Shown: in pieces, positions 7,614 through 14,593 of the stretch | Position numbering within the stretch: the first letter of the stretch is position 1 | Layout of the letters: each line of letters opens with the position of its first letter | IMG/VR virus record: IMGVR_UViG_3300020178_000066 | Location: 1 to 31,885 of that record | Strand: one strand, 5' to 3' | Source of the DNA: a virus | DNA length: 31,885 bases | Position numbers and translations under genes: made by a program | The notes under the pieces: model-generated | Told to the model about the DNA's origin: nothing | Database searches by the model: none | Seen by the model: only the letters and a program-made list of their open reading frames with translations

Positions 7614-8369
7614 TTAAATCACCGATCTTTTTTTTTGACTTTCGATTATTTCTTCATGCATACGACTTTTTGCATTATACCATTCACTTGCATATTCGCA
7701 AGATTCATATTGTTTAAACCAAGGGCCACCTTCTGTGTAGTGTAAAAACTTTGGAGATCCATCCTCTGGTTCTTTGTACCATCCTACTAACCAGTTCCAT
7801 TCGTGACTTAGTTCTCCAATTTCTGTATCGTCTAGCCAACTAAATCTATGAAAGTATGCTCCAGTTTTATGTACATTGTTTACTTGTTCGGCTGTTATAC
7901 TTGCATTGCTAGGATGCCCACAGTTAATAAGCATCATACTACTCCAGTTTTTACGTGGATATATATGCTGAACTTGTCCGTCCATTTTTACAGTTTCTTT
8001 TGGAGTGTAATCATGTTGAGCGCACATCACAGCATATTTGTCATCAACTTGGTCAAACAATAGTTTAACATCTTCGAGAGCAACAAAGTCACAGTCAATA
8101 AACAATGCCCAACCTTTATACTCGGTTAAATGCGGAATAAGAAATCTTGTAAATGTAAATTCTGTACTTGCTAACGCATCTACTGGTCTAGTATATACTT
8201 TATGCTTACGAAGTTCTTTTTGCTTCAATGGTATAACTTCAACAGGAACACTAGCAAGTTGTTCAATACTGCTTTTACACACTTGGTATGCAATATCTTC
8301 TCTGCTATCCCAACCTACAAATATTTTTAATGGTTCAATAGGTTGATCTATTTTAATCTCTTCGCTCAA
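7614..8369 (-). CDS. GT-A-type (GT8-like) glycosyltransferase
   Basis: This 251-residue protein carries a DxD-type motif, F-I-D-C-D-F at residues 90-95 (D92, D94), after an N-terminal I-F-V-G-W-D-S-R-E-D-I-A. A C-terminal H-Y-T-E-G-G-P-W block is typical of the marine-phage glycosyltransferases I recall. This suggests a retaining or inverting sugar transfer with a nucleotide-sugar donor; the exact sugar is unknown. It starts at TTG 8369, supported by GGAG seven bases upstream. The start overlaps the preceding nucleotidyltransferase gene by 17 bases. The annotated C-terminus (S-Q-K-K-R-S-V-I) lies right after an A9 run. Slippage there would join it to the downstream GT-B-like ORF, so the visible end may not be the only one. 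Confidence 0.8.
   Translation of the reverse strand: MSEEIKIDQPIEPLKIFVGWDSREDIAYQVCKSSIEQLASVPVEVIPLKQKELRKHKVYTRPVDALASTEFTFTRFLIPHLTEYKGWALFIDCDFVALEDVKLLFDQVDDKYAVMCAQHDYTPKETVKMDGQVQHIYPRKNWSSMMLINCGHPSNASITAEQVNNVHKTGAYFHRFSWLDDTEIGELSHEWNWLVGWYKEPEDGSPKFLHYTEGGPWFKQYESCEYASEWYNAKSRMHEEIIESQKKRSVI
7628..7636 (-). promoter_or_regulatory. A9 run, candidate -1 slippage site
   Basis: On the minus strand the upstream GT gene reads C-A-A, A-A-A, A-A-A, A-G-A over a run of nine A, and stops at TAA 7616-7614. A -1 shift on the A AAA AAA heptamer changes to the frame that runs through 7471-7613 into the next GT gene. A one-base assembly error in the homopolymer would look the same. Confidence 0.45.
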
Positions 8370-9117
8370 TATCTTTCTCCGTTAATTCGTTACCTAACCA
8401 TACTTCTATTACACGAACTGTCTTTTCGTCATTGTTAACTGCTTTATGCCAGCAAAGTGCAGGTATATCTAAACTGTGACCTTGGCCAACAACATATGTG
8501 TGCTTTTCTTCGCCGTCATACTGTAGTGTAATCTCTACATTACCTTCAACTACATGCCAATGTTCCGAACGTGTAAAATGCCGTTGGTCGCTTAATGCTT
8601 TACCTGCATCAAACTCTAGTTGTTTTACTTGCCAGCCATCGCCCTTGTCTAGCACAGTGTATCTGCCCCAAGCACGTTCTGTAGTAGGTTGGCTCCATTC
8701 TTTTAGTATCCAACTGCTACTGTTTTTCTTGTCCTCACCGCCAACACCAAATACAAATTCTACATCAGGATGATTGCCGTATGTTGCTTGTTCTGGTATG
8801 CTACCATCAACTCTATCGCCTCCGTTGGCGACAATCAACTTGCCTCTGTGTGTGGCAAGCAAATAACCAATAGCTTGTGTTGTGCCGCCTGTGTCGTCGT
8901 CTTTAACAAGTATAACTTCATCAACACAAGCAAGTTCTTTTACTATTGCAGCACGTTCGTGAAAAGGCATAAACGGCCTGCCTTTTTTATTCACAAGCCA
9001 TGTATCGCTGTTTAATCCTACAACTAGTTTATCGCCCAACTGTTTTGCTGCTTTAAAATATTCAATATGACCGCTGTGAAGTGGGTCGAACCCGCCTGTA
9101 ACTAATACTGTTTTCAT
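8353..9117 (-). CDS. Sugar/glycerol-phosphate nucleotidyltransferase fused to a cupin domain
   Basis: This is a 254-residue two-domain protein. Residues 1 to about 130 are a cytidylyltransferase-like domain with the HxGH signature (G-G-F-D-P-L-H14-S-G-H17). It resembles the C-terminal half of HldE/RfaE and glycerol-3-phosphate cytidylyltransferases, which join a phosphorylated sugar to ADP or CDP. Residues of about 148-250 form a cupin. It has R-S-E-H-W-H-V-V-E-G as the metal motif and D-I-P-A-L-C-W-H-K-A as the second motif, as in type II mannose-6-phosphate isomerases. The fusion suggests two steps of one nucleotide-sugar route. It begins at ATG 9117, eight bases after the upstream methyltransferase stop. 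Domain identities are well supported; the precise substrate is not. Confidence 0.82.
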   Translation of the reverse strand: MKTVLVTGGFDPLHSGHIEYFKAAKQLGDKLVVGLNSDTWLVNKKGRPFMPFHERAAIVKELACVDEVILVKDDDTGGTTQAIGYLLATHRGKLIVANGGDRVDGSIPEQATYGNHPDVEFVFGVGGEDKKNSSSWILKEWSQPTTERAWGRYTVLDKGDGWQVKQLEFDAGKALSDQRHFTRSEHWHVVEGNVEITLQYDGEEKHTYVVGQGHSLDIPALCWHKAVNNDEKTVRVIEVWLGNELTEKDIERRD

Positions 9118-9125
9118 AATAGTAC

Positions 9126-9701
9126 TTATATGATAGTTTTATTCTGTTCTAAAAAAGTGGCATATGTTATTTGTTCGTAGTTAATATTTTTATTTACAAA
9201 CCACGTTTCGTATATTTTTTCAGGTTCGTCATTTATGAATACTTGATCAACTGCAACTTTGTATCCATTGCTAACCATAAACTCTTTTGCAAGTAGATTA
9301 TATTTGCTGCCTTCTTGATACTCATCGTGTTCAAATGTTATACAGTCAAATGTAACGCCTTGACTTATTACTCGTTGTAATGCTCGAAATGTATTTGCAG
9401 CAGGTTCGATATCACAGCTCAAATATCCTACATGCATATTCATATTATTTTCTTGTATTGCTTTTTGATAATCAAAAGTTAGTGCATTTTCAAAATAACA
9501 TTTATTGTTTCTAGATTCTGCTTGCCAATCTGGTAAGTGTTTTTGTGAAAGCTCAATACTAAAACCTTGAAAGTTGTTGTTTTCTAACTCGTATGTGTTG
9601 TTAAACTTTACAGGTTTTTTGGCGCCGATTTCGATATAAGATTTTGTAGTGCATATGTTTAATGCAAATAAATCTTGACATGATTGAGAATAGGATTTCA
9701 T
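9126..9701 (-). CDS. FkbM-like SAM-dependent methyltransferase
   Basis: This is a 191-residue protein. Its start, S-Q-S-C-Q-D-L-F, followed by Y-I-E-I-G-A and N-N-T-Y-E-L-E, follows the pattern of FkbM-type methyltransferases, where the E-I-G-A region is the modified SAM-binding motif I. Then come F-S-I-E-L-S and a later L-S-C-D-I-E-P, matching the acidic motif that follows in the family. FkbM proteins methylate sugar hydroxyls in surface glycans and antibiotics, which fits the surrounding glycosyltransferases. The glycine motif is degenerate (G-A-K-K instead of G-A-N-x-G), so activity is less certain than for the second FkbM gene at 12094. Its ATG shares one base with the preceding stop. Confidence 0.65.
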   Translation of the reverse strand: MKSYSQSCQDLFALNICTTKSYIEIGAKKPVKFNNTYELENNNFQGFSIELSQKHLPDWQAESRNNKCYFENALTFDYQKAIQENNMNMHVGYLSCDIEPAANTFRALQRVISQGVTFDCITFEHDEYQEGSKYNLLAKEFMVSNGYKVAVDQVFINDEPEKIYETWFVNKNINYEQITYATFLEQNKTII

Positions 9702-10495
9702 TAACTTCTCATTCCATTGAATACTGTTTTCTTAAACTTTTCATTATCAGTATGCACACTGTTAATCAGTTCAAAGTCTAAGTTTAGTTGCTTTAATAAA
9801 GATGCTATTGCTTGTGTATCTTTAGGCAAGCACATACCACCATACCCTCTAAGATTGGGATTTACATCTAAATACATATCAGTAGCTTTGCCCGTTTTGA
9901 TATAGGCATTTTTAATCGTAGTATAATCGCAATCTAACTTTTCACAAATTTCGTACATAACATTTGCAAATGTGACACGCAAAGCAGCGTACACATTGTT
10001 ATAATATTTTAAAACTTCTGCTTCATTAGGCGTTAGGTGTTCTGTGTGTTCTGGTAACTCGCCGTGTGCTTTTACAAGTTTACGATACACCCAAATATCA
10101 TGTGTGCCAATTGCAAGCAACTTATGATTGTTAATAAAATCTTCTGCTGCACAACGTTCACGTAAAAACTCTGGCACAAAACATATAGTAAGATTTCTAT
10201 ATGTATCTATCATGCGTTGTGTAAATCCTGGAACAACTGTACTACGTATTGCAATAATACCTTTGTAAGAATAAAGATTGAGTTCTTTTATTACTGATTC
10301 TAATATACTTGTATCACAACTTCCATCAGCAGCTTGAGGAGTAGGCACACATAGAAATGCTATTTCGGCATCCAAGACTTCGTTGATTGTTGTGTCAAGT
10401 TTTGTATCATGTGTAACTAGGTCATGTCCTAGCATACTAAACCCTGAATAATTGGCACTGCCTACCGCGCCCATACCTATAATACCTATCTTCAT
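9701..10495 (-). CDS. UDP-glucose/GDP-mannose dehydrogenase family protein, short form
   Basis: This is a 264-residue NAD(P)-dependent nucleotide-sugar dehydrogenase. The N-terminus has the Rossmann motif G-x-G-x-x-G at G7, G9 and G12. The middle has F-V-P-E-F-L-R-E, and the C-terminal part has G-Y-G-G-M-C-L-P-K-D with catalytic Cys222. These are hallmarks of enzymes that oxidise the C6 hydroxyl of UDP-glucose or related donors to a uronic acid. The usual family length is about 380-450 residues, so the C-terminal UDP-binding domain is essentially missing. The protein ends about 40 residues after the catalytic Cys. It may be a minimal phage enzyme or may need a partner. ATG 10495 overlaps the stop of the upstream epimerase gene by four bases. 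Confidence 0.82.
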   Translation of the reverse strand: MKIGIIGMGAVGSANYSGFSMLGHDLVTHDTKLDTTINEVLDAEIAFLCVPTPQAADGSCDTSILESVIKELNLYSYKGIIAIRSTVVPGFTQRMIDTYRNLTICFVPEFLRERCAAEDFINNHKLLAIGTHDIWVYRKLVKAHGELPEHTEHLTPNEAEVLKYYNNVYAALRVTFANVMYEICEKLDCDYTTIKNAYIKTGKATDMYLDVNPNLRGYGGMCLPKDTQAIASLLKQLNLDFELINSVHTDNEKFKKTVFNGMRS

Positions 10496-11355
10496 AATAA
10501 ACTTTCCACTGTCTTTCTCAAACCGTCTTGCAAAGGTGTATAATCATCAAACTCTGTTAGCGTTCTAACAAGTGTTGTATCTGGGCAACGGCGTTTTGCA
10601 CTACCAACAGGTCCAGGGCGTACTTCAAGTTTATCTGGATTGATACCCATTATGCCCATTATTAGTTTGGCTACTAGCTTTATTTTAACTTCGTATTGAC
10701 TGCCAACGTTTACAGTTTTGTTGCTGTGATTGCGCACAAGTATATCTGTCATTTTTACAGCATCGTCTACATAACAGAAGCTACGGGTATCATCGCCTTT
10801 GATATAATATTCTCCTGCTTTACAACGTTCTACAAACTCGTTGATAAAATGATCTATCTGTCCTGGTCCATACACGTTAAAGTAGCGTATGATAAGATAT
10901 TCCAATCCACTGTTTGCTACTAGGTTTTCGCCAAGAGCTTTCGGAATACTATAACTCCATCTTGGATTCGTAATGTCGTTAAACACAACTGGTACTTGCT
11001 CATCAGTTGGCACAGGGTAATAACCTTCATCTATTGCTCCGTTAAATATTTCACATGTACTTGCAAACACAAACTTGGTGTTTGTATCTCTATAACGTTC
11101 GATTAAGTTTATTGTAGGCAATGTATTATTAATCAATACATCAGTAGGCTGTTCATAAAATAGTCGAGTACCATTAGTTGCTGCAAGATGTACTACAACA
11201 TCACAATCAGGCATTGAACTAGTTACACCAGAATACCTTAGGTTTTTAATATTTCCGTCTTTTTGATCATATGGAAATACTTCGCCAGTATCTTTTACAT
11301 AGTTATAATAATGACTACCAATAAATCCTTTATGTCCTGTTAATACTATTTTCAT
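10492..11355 (-). CDS. NAD-dependent nucleotide-sugar epimerase/decarboxylase (extended SDR)
   Basis: This 287-residue protein is an extended short-chain dehydrogenase. It has the NAD motif G-H-K-G-F-I-G at residues 7-13 and the catalytic Y135-x-x-x-K139 with upstream S-T-C. R-Y-F-N-V-Y-G-P-G and R-S-F-C-Y-V-D-D are sugar-nucleotide epimerase landmarks. The family includes UDP-glucose 4-epimerase, UDP-glucuronate decarboxylase and related enzymes. Since a UDP-glucose-dehydrogenase-like gene follows directly with a four-base overlap, a route from UDP-glucose through UDP-glucuronate to UDP-xylose or UDP-galacturonate is attractive. That pairing is inference. It is a little shorter than typical bacterial homologues (about 310-340). 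Confidence 0.85.
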   Translation of the reverse strand: MKIVLTGHKGFIGSHYYNYVKDTGEVFPYDQKDGNIKNLRYSGVTSSMPDCDVVVHLAATNGTRLFYEQPTDVLINNTLPTINLIERYRDTNTKFVFASTCEIFNGAIDEGYYPVPTDEQVPVVFNDITNPRWSYSIPKALGENLVANSGLEYLIIRYFNVYGPGQIDHFINEFVERCKAGEYYIKGDDTRSFCYVDDAVKMTDILVRNHSNKTVNVGSQYEVKIKLVAKLIMGIMGINPDKLEVRPGPVGSAKRRCPDTTLVRTLTEFDDYTPLQDGLRKTVESLL

Positions 11356-12104
11356 TTCTTTTTCTTTGTTGCTTTAATAAAATAAACATCGCGTTGTTCT
11401 TTTCGTGTGCCTTTGTAATGACACATGTGATTTTTAAATGCTGAATCAAAGTGTCCTTTGCTAATACCTTTTGGACTAATACTCTGACCAACAATCTTGT
11501 TTTCTTTTTCTAGCTTTTCTAAGCAAGCATCAAATACATGACAATCTAACTGTGCAGGTAGATTGTATATTTCATCTGTATCATAATACCATTCCCATAA
11601 GTCAAAAAACTCAGCACTATTAGAACAGTCTAAGTTAAAACTTAACCAACCTGTTTCTGTGTATTTTCCGTCGCGGCCAAGATAGCTTACAAACTTATCA
11701 TTGTCTAAGAAGCTACGCAAGTACTCTTCGTTAATAGGTGCAAGTATTTCGGTGTCAGCATCGAGCCAAATAAGTCTGTCAGTTTTAACTTTTCGACTAG
11801 CATCAATAATACAATAACTTTTGTAACTAAATCTTACAGCATCAGTATAAAACCCTTTGGTACCTTCTTTAACAGGTCTTCCACTATTGCGCTTTTTAAA
11901 ACGTTTAAGTCCTTTAGATTCCTTTGAAAGAATATAGTTTTTCCATTTCTCAGTATCGTCAAATAAAGGTGTGTCAGTGTATACTAACACATTAACATTT
12001 TCATCTAAATATTTTTCCAAACTATTCATAAAATACTTGGCATATATTTCATAATGCTGATCGCCAAATGTTGTAACGATTGTTGTTTTTACATTACCAT
12101 CCAA
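11352..12104 (-). CDS. GT-A-type glycosyltransferase, paralog of the flipped gene
   Basis: This 250-residue protein has a GT-A core with W-L-D-A-D-T (D115, D117) as the nucleotide-sugar/metal motif and V-S-Y-L-G-R about 25 residues on. Both blocks are shared with the plus-strand protein at 4936-5754, so the two are paralogs in opposite orientation about 6 kb apart. The C-terminus is very basic (ending K-K-K-K). The start is TTG 12104, with AAGGA about nine bases upstream; it overlaps the preceding FkbM gene by 11 bases. Donor and acceptor are unknown; the context is nucleotide-sugar synthesis. Confidence 0.78.
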   Translation of the reverse strand: MDGNVKTTIVTTFGDQHYEIYAKYFMNSLEKYLDENVNVLVYTDTPLFDDTEKWKNYILSKESKGLKRFKKRNSGRPVKEGTKGFYTDAVRFSYKSYCIIDASRKVKTDRLIWLDADTEILAPINEEYLRSFLDNDKFVSYLGRDGKYTETGWLSFNLDCSNSAEFFDLWEWYYDTDEIYNLPAQLDCHVFDACLEKLEKENKIVGQSISPKGISKGHFDSAFKNHMCHYKGTRKEQRDVYFIKATKKKK

Positions 12105-12714
12105 AAATATAATCCTTTCTTACATTTGTTATTTCACGAGCACCAAACGATTTTAAAAATAGACCAGCACATTCGTCAGTATCAGCTTGTTGTTCGCATA
12201 CAATAATAGGTTTGTATTTTAGTATTGTATCCATTGCACCCTTGAGTACTTCAAGTTCGTGTCGCTCGCAGTCTATCTTTAATAGGCCAAACTTAGGAAG
12301 ATTCAAATCGTCTAGTCGTTTGATATTAATACTACCTTGTCCTATATTGCTTACAAAACTTCCGCCAGTGTTTTCAGGATCGTATACCATTTCAACTAAA
12401 TCGTTTACGTTTCCTAATGCATGTTTATGTATGTCTACGTTTAATCCTGCTACATTACTTTCTAAACAACTATACACTTGTTCAAGTGGCTCAAATGCTA
12501 TTACACGTTTAAATCTTTCAGTAAGAGGTTTTGCCCATAATCCGACATTGGCTCCGATATCAATAGCAATATCAAAGTCTCTTACATATTTGTATGCTTC
12601 ATCTCTTACATCATCTTGATATTGTGCAGGGCCGCCATTGTTAATACGTTTGGTAATCAATCTTTCAAAATGATTATCAGTATCAGGCATCCAATAGTTG
12701 TATACTTGTTTCAT
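12094..12714 (-). CDS. FkbM family SAM-dependent methyltransferase
   Basis: This 206-residue protein has a clear SAM-binding motif I, I-D-I-G-A-N-V-G-L-W (residues 51-60). It is followed by V-I-A-F-E-P-L as motif II and the family-specific K-I-D-C-E-R-H-E-L-E-V-L-K-G-A. The classical pattern is D-x-E-G-x-E; here Gly is replaced by Arg (C-E-R-H-E), a small deviation. FkbM enzymes usually O-methylate sugars in exported glycans. Its ATG overlaps the stop of UvsY by four bases, making it the first sugar-type gene attached to the recombination operon. Function by family is confident; the substrate is unknown. Confidence 0.85.
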   Translation of the reverse strand: MKQVYNYWMPDTDNHFERLITKRINNGGPAQYQDDVRDEAYKYVRDFDIAIDIGANVGLWAKPLTERFKRVIAFEPLEQVYSCLESNVAGLNVDIHKHALGNVNDLVEMVYDPENTGGSFVSNIGQGSINIKRLDDLNLPKFGLLKIDCERHELEVLKGAMDTILKYKPIIVCEQQADTDECAGLFLKSFGAREITNVRKDYIFGW

Positions 12715-13166
12715 AATGTTGCATCTTCCATGCCTGCTACTCGTAACTTAACTACATTTGTAATCTGCCATTGCTTTTGATCAAGTGCTTTAAGTACACC
12801 TAACCACTTGTTACGTAGCAATGCAAACTCGTTAATAATCTTTTCGTAGTCGCATACATCTGTTTCGCCATCGACATATTTTTCTACATCACGACTACTT
12901 AATGCACGTTGATAGTTTTCTAGATACTTCTTAAAAAACGAGCTACGCAACTTGCGTAACTCGATATTTAAATATTCAAGAATAGCTTCAATCTCTTGAA
13001 GTTGATTGAACCGGTGTTCAACAATACCTGGCATCTCGGCAGCAGCACGTTCTACATTGCCTTTAAGTTTCACTTCAGAACGAGCTGTTACCAACTCGTT
13101 CTCAAAGTGTTGTATTGCGTTAGGTATTTCCGATATGTCTCGACTAACTTGACTATACCATCCCAT
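12711..13166 (-). CDS. uvsY: UvsY recombination mediator
   Basis: This 151-residue, mostly helical protein matches marine T4-like UvsY; T4 UvsY is 137 residues. The segment M-P-G-I-V-E-H-R-F-N-Q-L-Q-E-I-E near residue 45, a basic helix L-R-K-L-R-S-S-F-F-K-K, and K-Q-W-Q-I-T-N near the C-terminus are its landmarks. UvsY helps load the UvsX recombinase onto gp32-coated single-stranded DNA. UvsX and gp32 lie directly upstream on the same strand, which supports the assignment. Its ATG overlaps the stop of the small acidic gene (TAATG). Confidence 0.88.
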   Translation of the reverse strand: MGWYSQVSRDISEIPNAIQHFENELVTARSEVKLKGNVERAAAEMPGIVEHRFNQLQEIEAILEYLNIELRKLRSSFFKKYLENYQRALSSRDVEKYVDGETDVCDYEKIINEFALLRNKWLGVLKALDQKQWQITNVVKLRVAGMEDATL

Positions 13167-13393
13167 TATTCATCCCATTCATCTTCATCATCTTCGCTCT
13201 GATCTAGTTCTAAATAATATTGAATAGCAGTATCAAGTCTTTTACTATTACCCATCATATCCTGTAACTGAACTTCGGACATTCCATAGTCAGCCAACAT
13301 ATCGACATAGCGTTCTGCTGCCATTTCAACATGTTTTTTATCTAGATATTCTTTAAACAAGTTCCACAAATCGGCTGCTATTTCTTCGTTCAT
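13166..13393 (-). CDS. Small acidic protein between UvsX and UvsY
   Basis: This is a 75-residue predicted helical protein with a very acidic C-terminal tail (S-E-D-D-E-D-E-W-D-E). I recall similar short unknown proteins between UvsX and UvsY in marine T4-like phages, but no function is known to me. The acidic tail could mimic DNA or bind a basic partner such as UvsY or UvsX; this is speculation. It starts at ATG 13393, six bases after UvsX, with GAGG inside the end of UvsX about 11 bases upstream. Confidence 0.75.
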   Translation of the reverse strand: MNEEIAADLWNLFKEYLDKKHVEMAAERYVDMLADYGMSEVQLQDMMGNSKRLDTAIQYYLELDQSEDDEDEWDE

Positions 13394-13399
13394 ATTACA

Positions 13400-14524
13400 T
13401 TATTCCTCAACTAAGTTATCTTCGGTATTTACCAATTCAGCATCTTGAGCAGCCAGTTCTGCTTCTTCTGCTGCTCTAGCTGCGTCAGCTGCTAGTTTTG
13501 CAACTTGTGCTTCTTTAGCTGGTAAGTCTGCCATAACTTTGTCAAGTAGATCTCCTGTCCAACGTTTGCGGAATTCTAGAATAGGTTCACCAGTACTCAT
13601 AACATATTCGTACCGATTGCCTTTCTTTTCTAGCAATCCTTTTGCGTCCATCAAGTCAAACATGCCCGAATACGGATCCATGCCTGTTTCATATGGAATC
13701 TCAACTTGTACACTTTCAAACGGTTTGTTGTAACGTGTTTTCATTACTTTACACGCTGCACGAATACCATGTACTTGTGATGTTTTGTTGCCGTCTGCGT
13801 CTACTTTAAGTTTAAGTTTCTTCATAGCAACAACCATAGAGCTTGCATACACAAAGCCCGAACCACCTGAGATCTTGTCATCTGGATCAAACATATCCTG
13901 TGATGCATAAGTGTGGTTAGTAACAACCATACCTACATTATATGAACCAAACATATTCACACAGTTAGTTACAAGTGCCTTTAGTGCCTTTGCCTTACGA
14001 CCAAAGTCACCTTTCATATCACCCTTTTGGAACTGGTCCATTTCAGTTGGTGACATAAGCATACCAAGTGAGTCAACTACAAACAATACTTTAGGACGAT
14101 CTTCTTCCGCCATTGCTTTGTAGTCTTCCATAAACGTACTAACTGTTTTAGCAACATCATCAATCATTGCCATGTTAAGTTTAAGAAGCTTGCTTTCGTC
14201 TGTGTCTACTTTTAGTGCTTGTAGCCATGTTTCGTCAAGTGCGTTTTCACTGTCAATCAGTACAACAAAAATGCCTTGCTGCTGTGCGTACTTAACAATG
14301 TTACCACTTACAATGTACGACTTGCCTGCGCCAGATTCGCCTGCGAACACTGACACTTTACCTAGAGGAATACCTTTTTGAAAGTCTCCACTTAGTAAGT
14401 AGTTGAGTGCAAAGTTGCCTGTACTAATCCAATCAGTTGGATCGTTAAAGCCTGCACTCATACCCGTAATAGATTTTGTCAACGAATTACGAAACTTCGT
14501 TGGATCGAATGACTTATTTGCCAT
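13400..14524 (-). CDS. uvsX: UvsX RecA-like recombinase
   Basis: This 374-residue protein is the phage RecA homologue; T4 UvsX is about 390. Walker A is G-E-S-G-A-G-K-S at residues 62-69 and Walker B is V-L-F-V-V-D-S near 146-152. An S-G-G-S-G-F region corresponds to a DNA-binding loop. The C-terminal ~40 residues are Ala/Glu-rich and end in an acidic tail, a likely regulatory tail as in other recombinases. The enzyme forms filaments on ssDNA and drives strand exchange for recombination-dependent replication and repair. AGGAG lies six bases before ATG 14524. A hairpin terminator separates it from gp32 upstream. UvsY and the sugar genes follow without an obvious terminator. Confidence 0.96.
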   Translation of the reverse strand: MANKSFDPTKFRNSLTKSITGMSAGFNDPTDWISTGNFALNYLLSGDFQKGIPLGKVSVFAGESGAGKSYIVSGNIVKYAQQQGIFVVLIDSENALDETWLQALKVDTDESKLLKLNMAMIDDVAKTVSTFMEDYKAMAEEDRPKVLFVVDSLGMLMSPTEMDQFQKGDMKGDFGRKAKALKALVTNCVNMFGSYNVGMVVTNHTYASQDMFDPDDKISGGSGFVYASSMVVAMKKLKLKVDADGNKTSQVHGIRAACKVMKTRYNKPFESVQVEIPYETGMDPYSGMFDLMDAKGLLEKKGNRYEYVMSTGEPILEFRKRWTGDLLDKVMADLPAKEAQVAKLAADAARAAEEAELAAQDAELVNTEDNLVEE

Positions 14525-14551
14525 GTATATCTCCTATTAAATGAATGAAGT

Positions 14552-14585
14552 AAAAGGGTTGCTGTGTAATAAAGCAACCCTTTTT
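14552..14585 (-). terminator. Hairpin terminator between gp32 and uvsX
   Basis: AAAAGGGTTGC (14552-14562) and GCAACCCTTTT (14574-14584) form an 11-bp stem around an 11-base loop. On the minus strand the stem ends in TTTT. It lies ten bases after the gp32 stop and would end or attenuate the gp32 message before uvsX. Confidence 0.75.
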
Positions 14586-14593
14586 AGTTGCTA

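Noticed and set aside
12212-12619. A 135-codon plus-strand open frame opposite the FkbM methyltransferase
   Set aside because: It is fully antisense to a gene with clear family motifs, has no ribosome site or promoter, and its translation is Ser/Thr-rich low-complexity as expected of a shadow frame.
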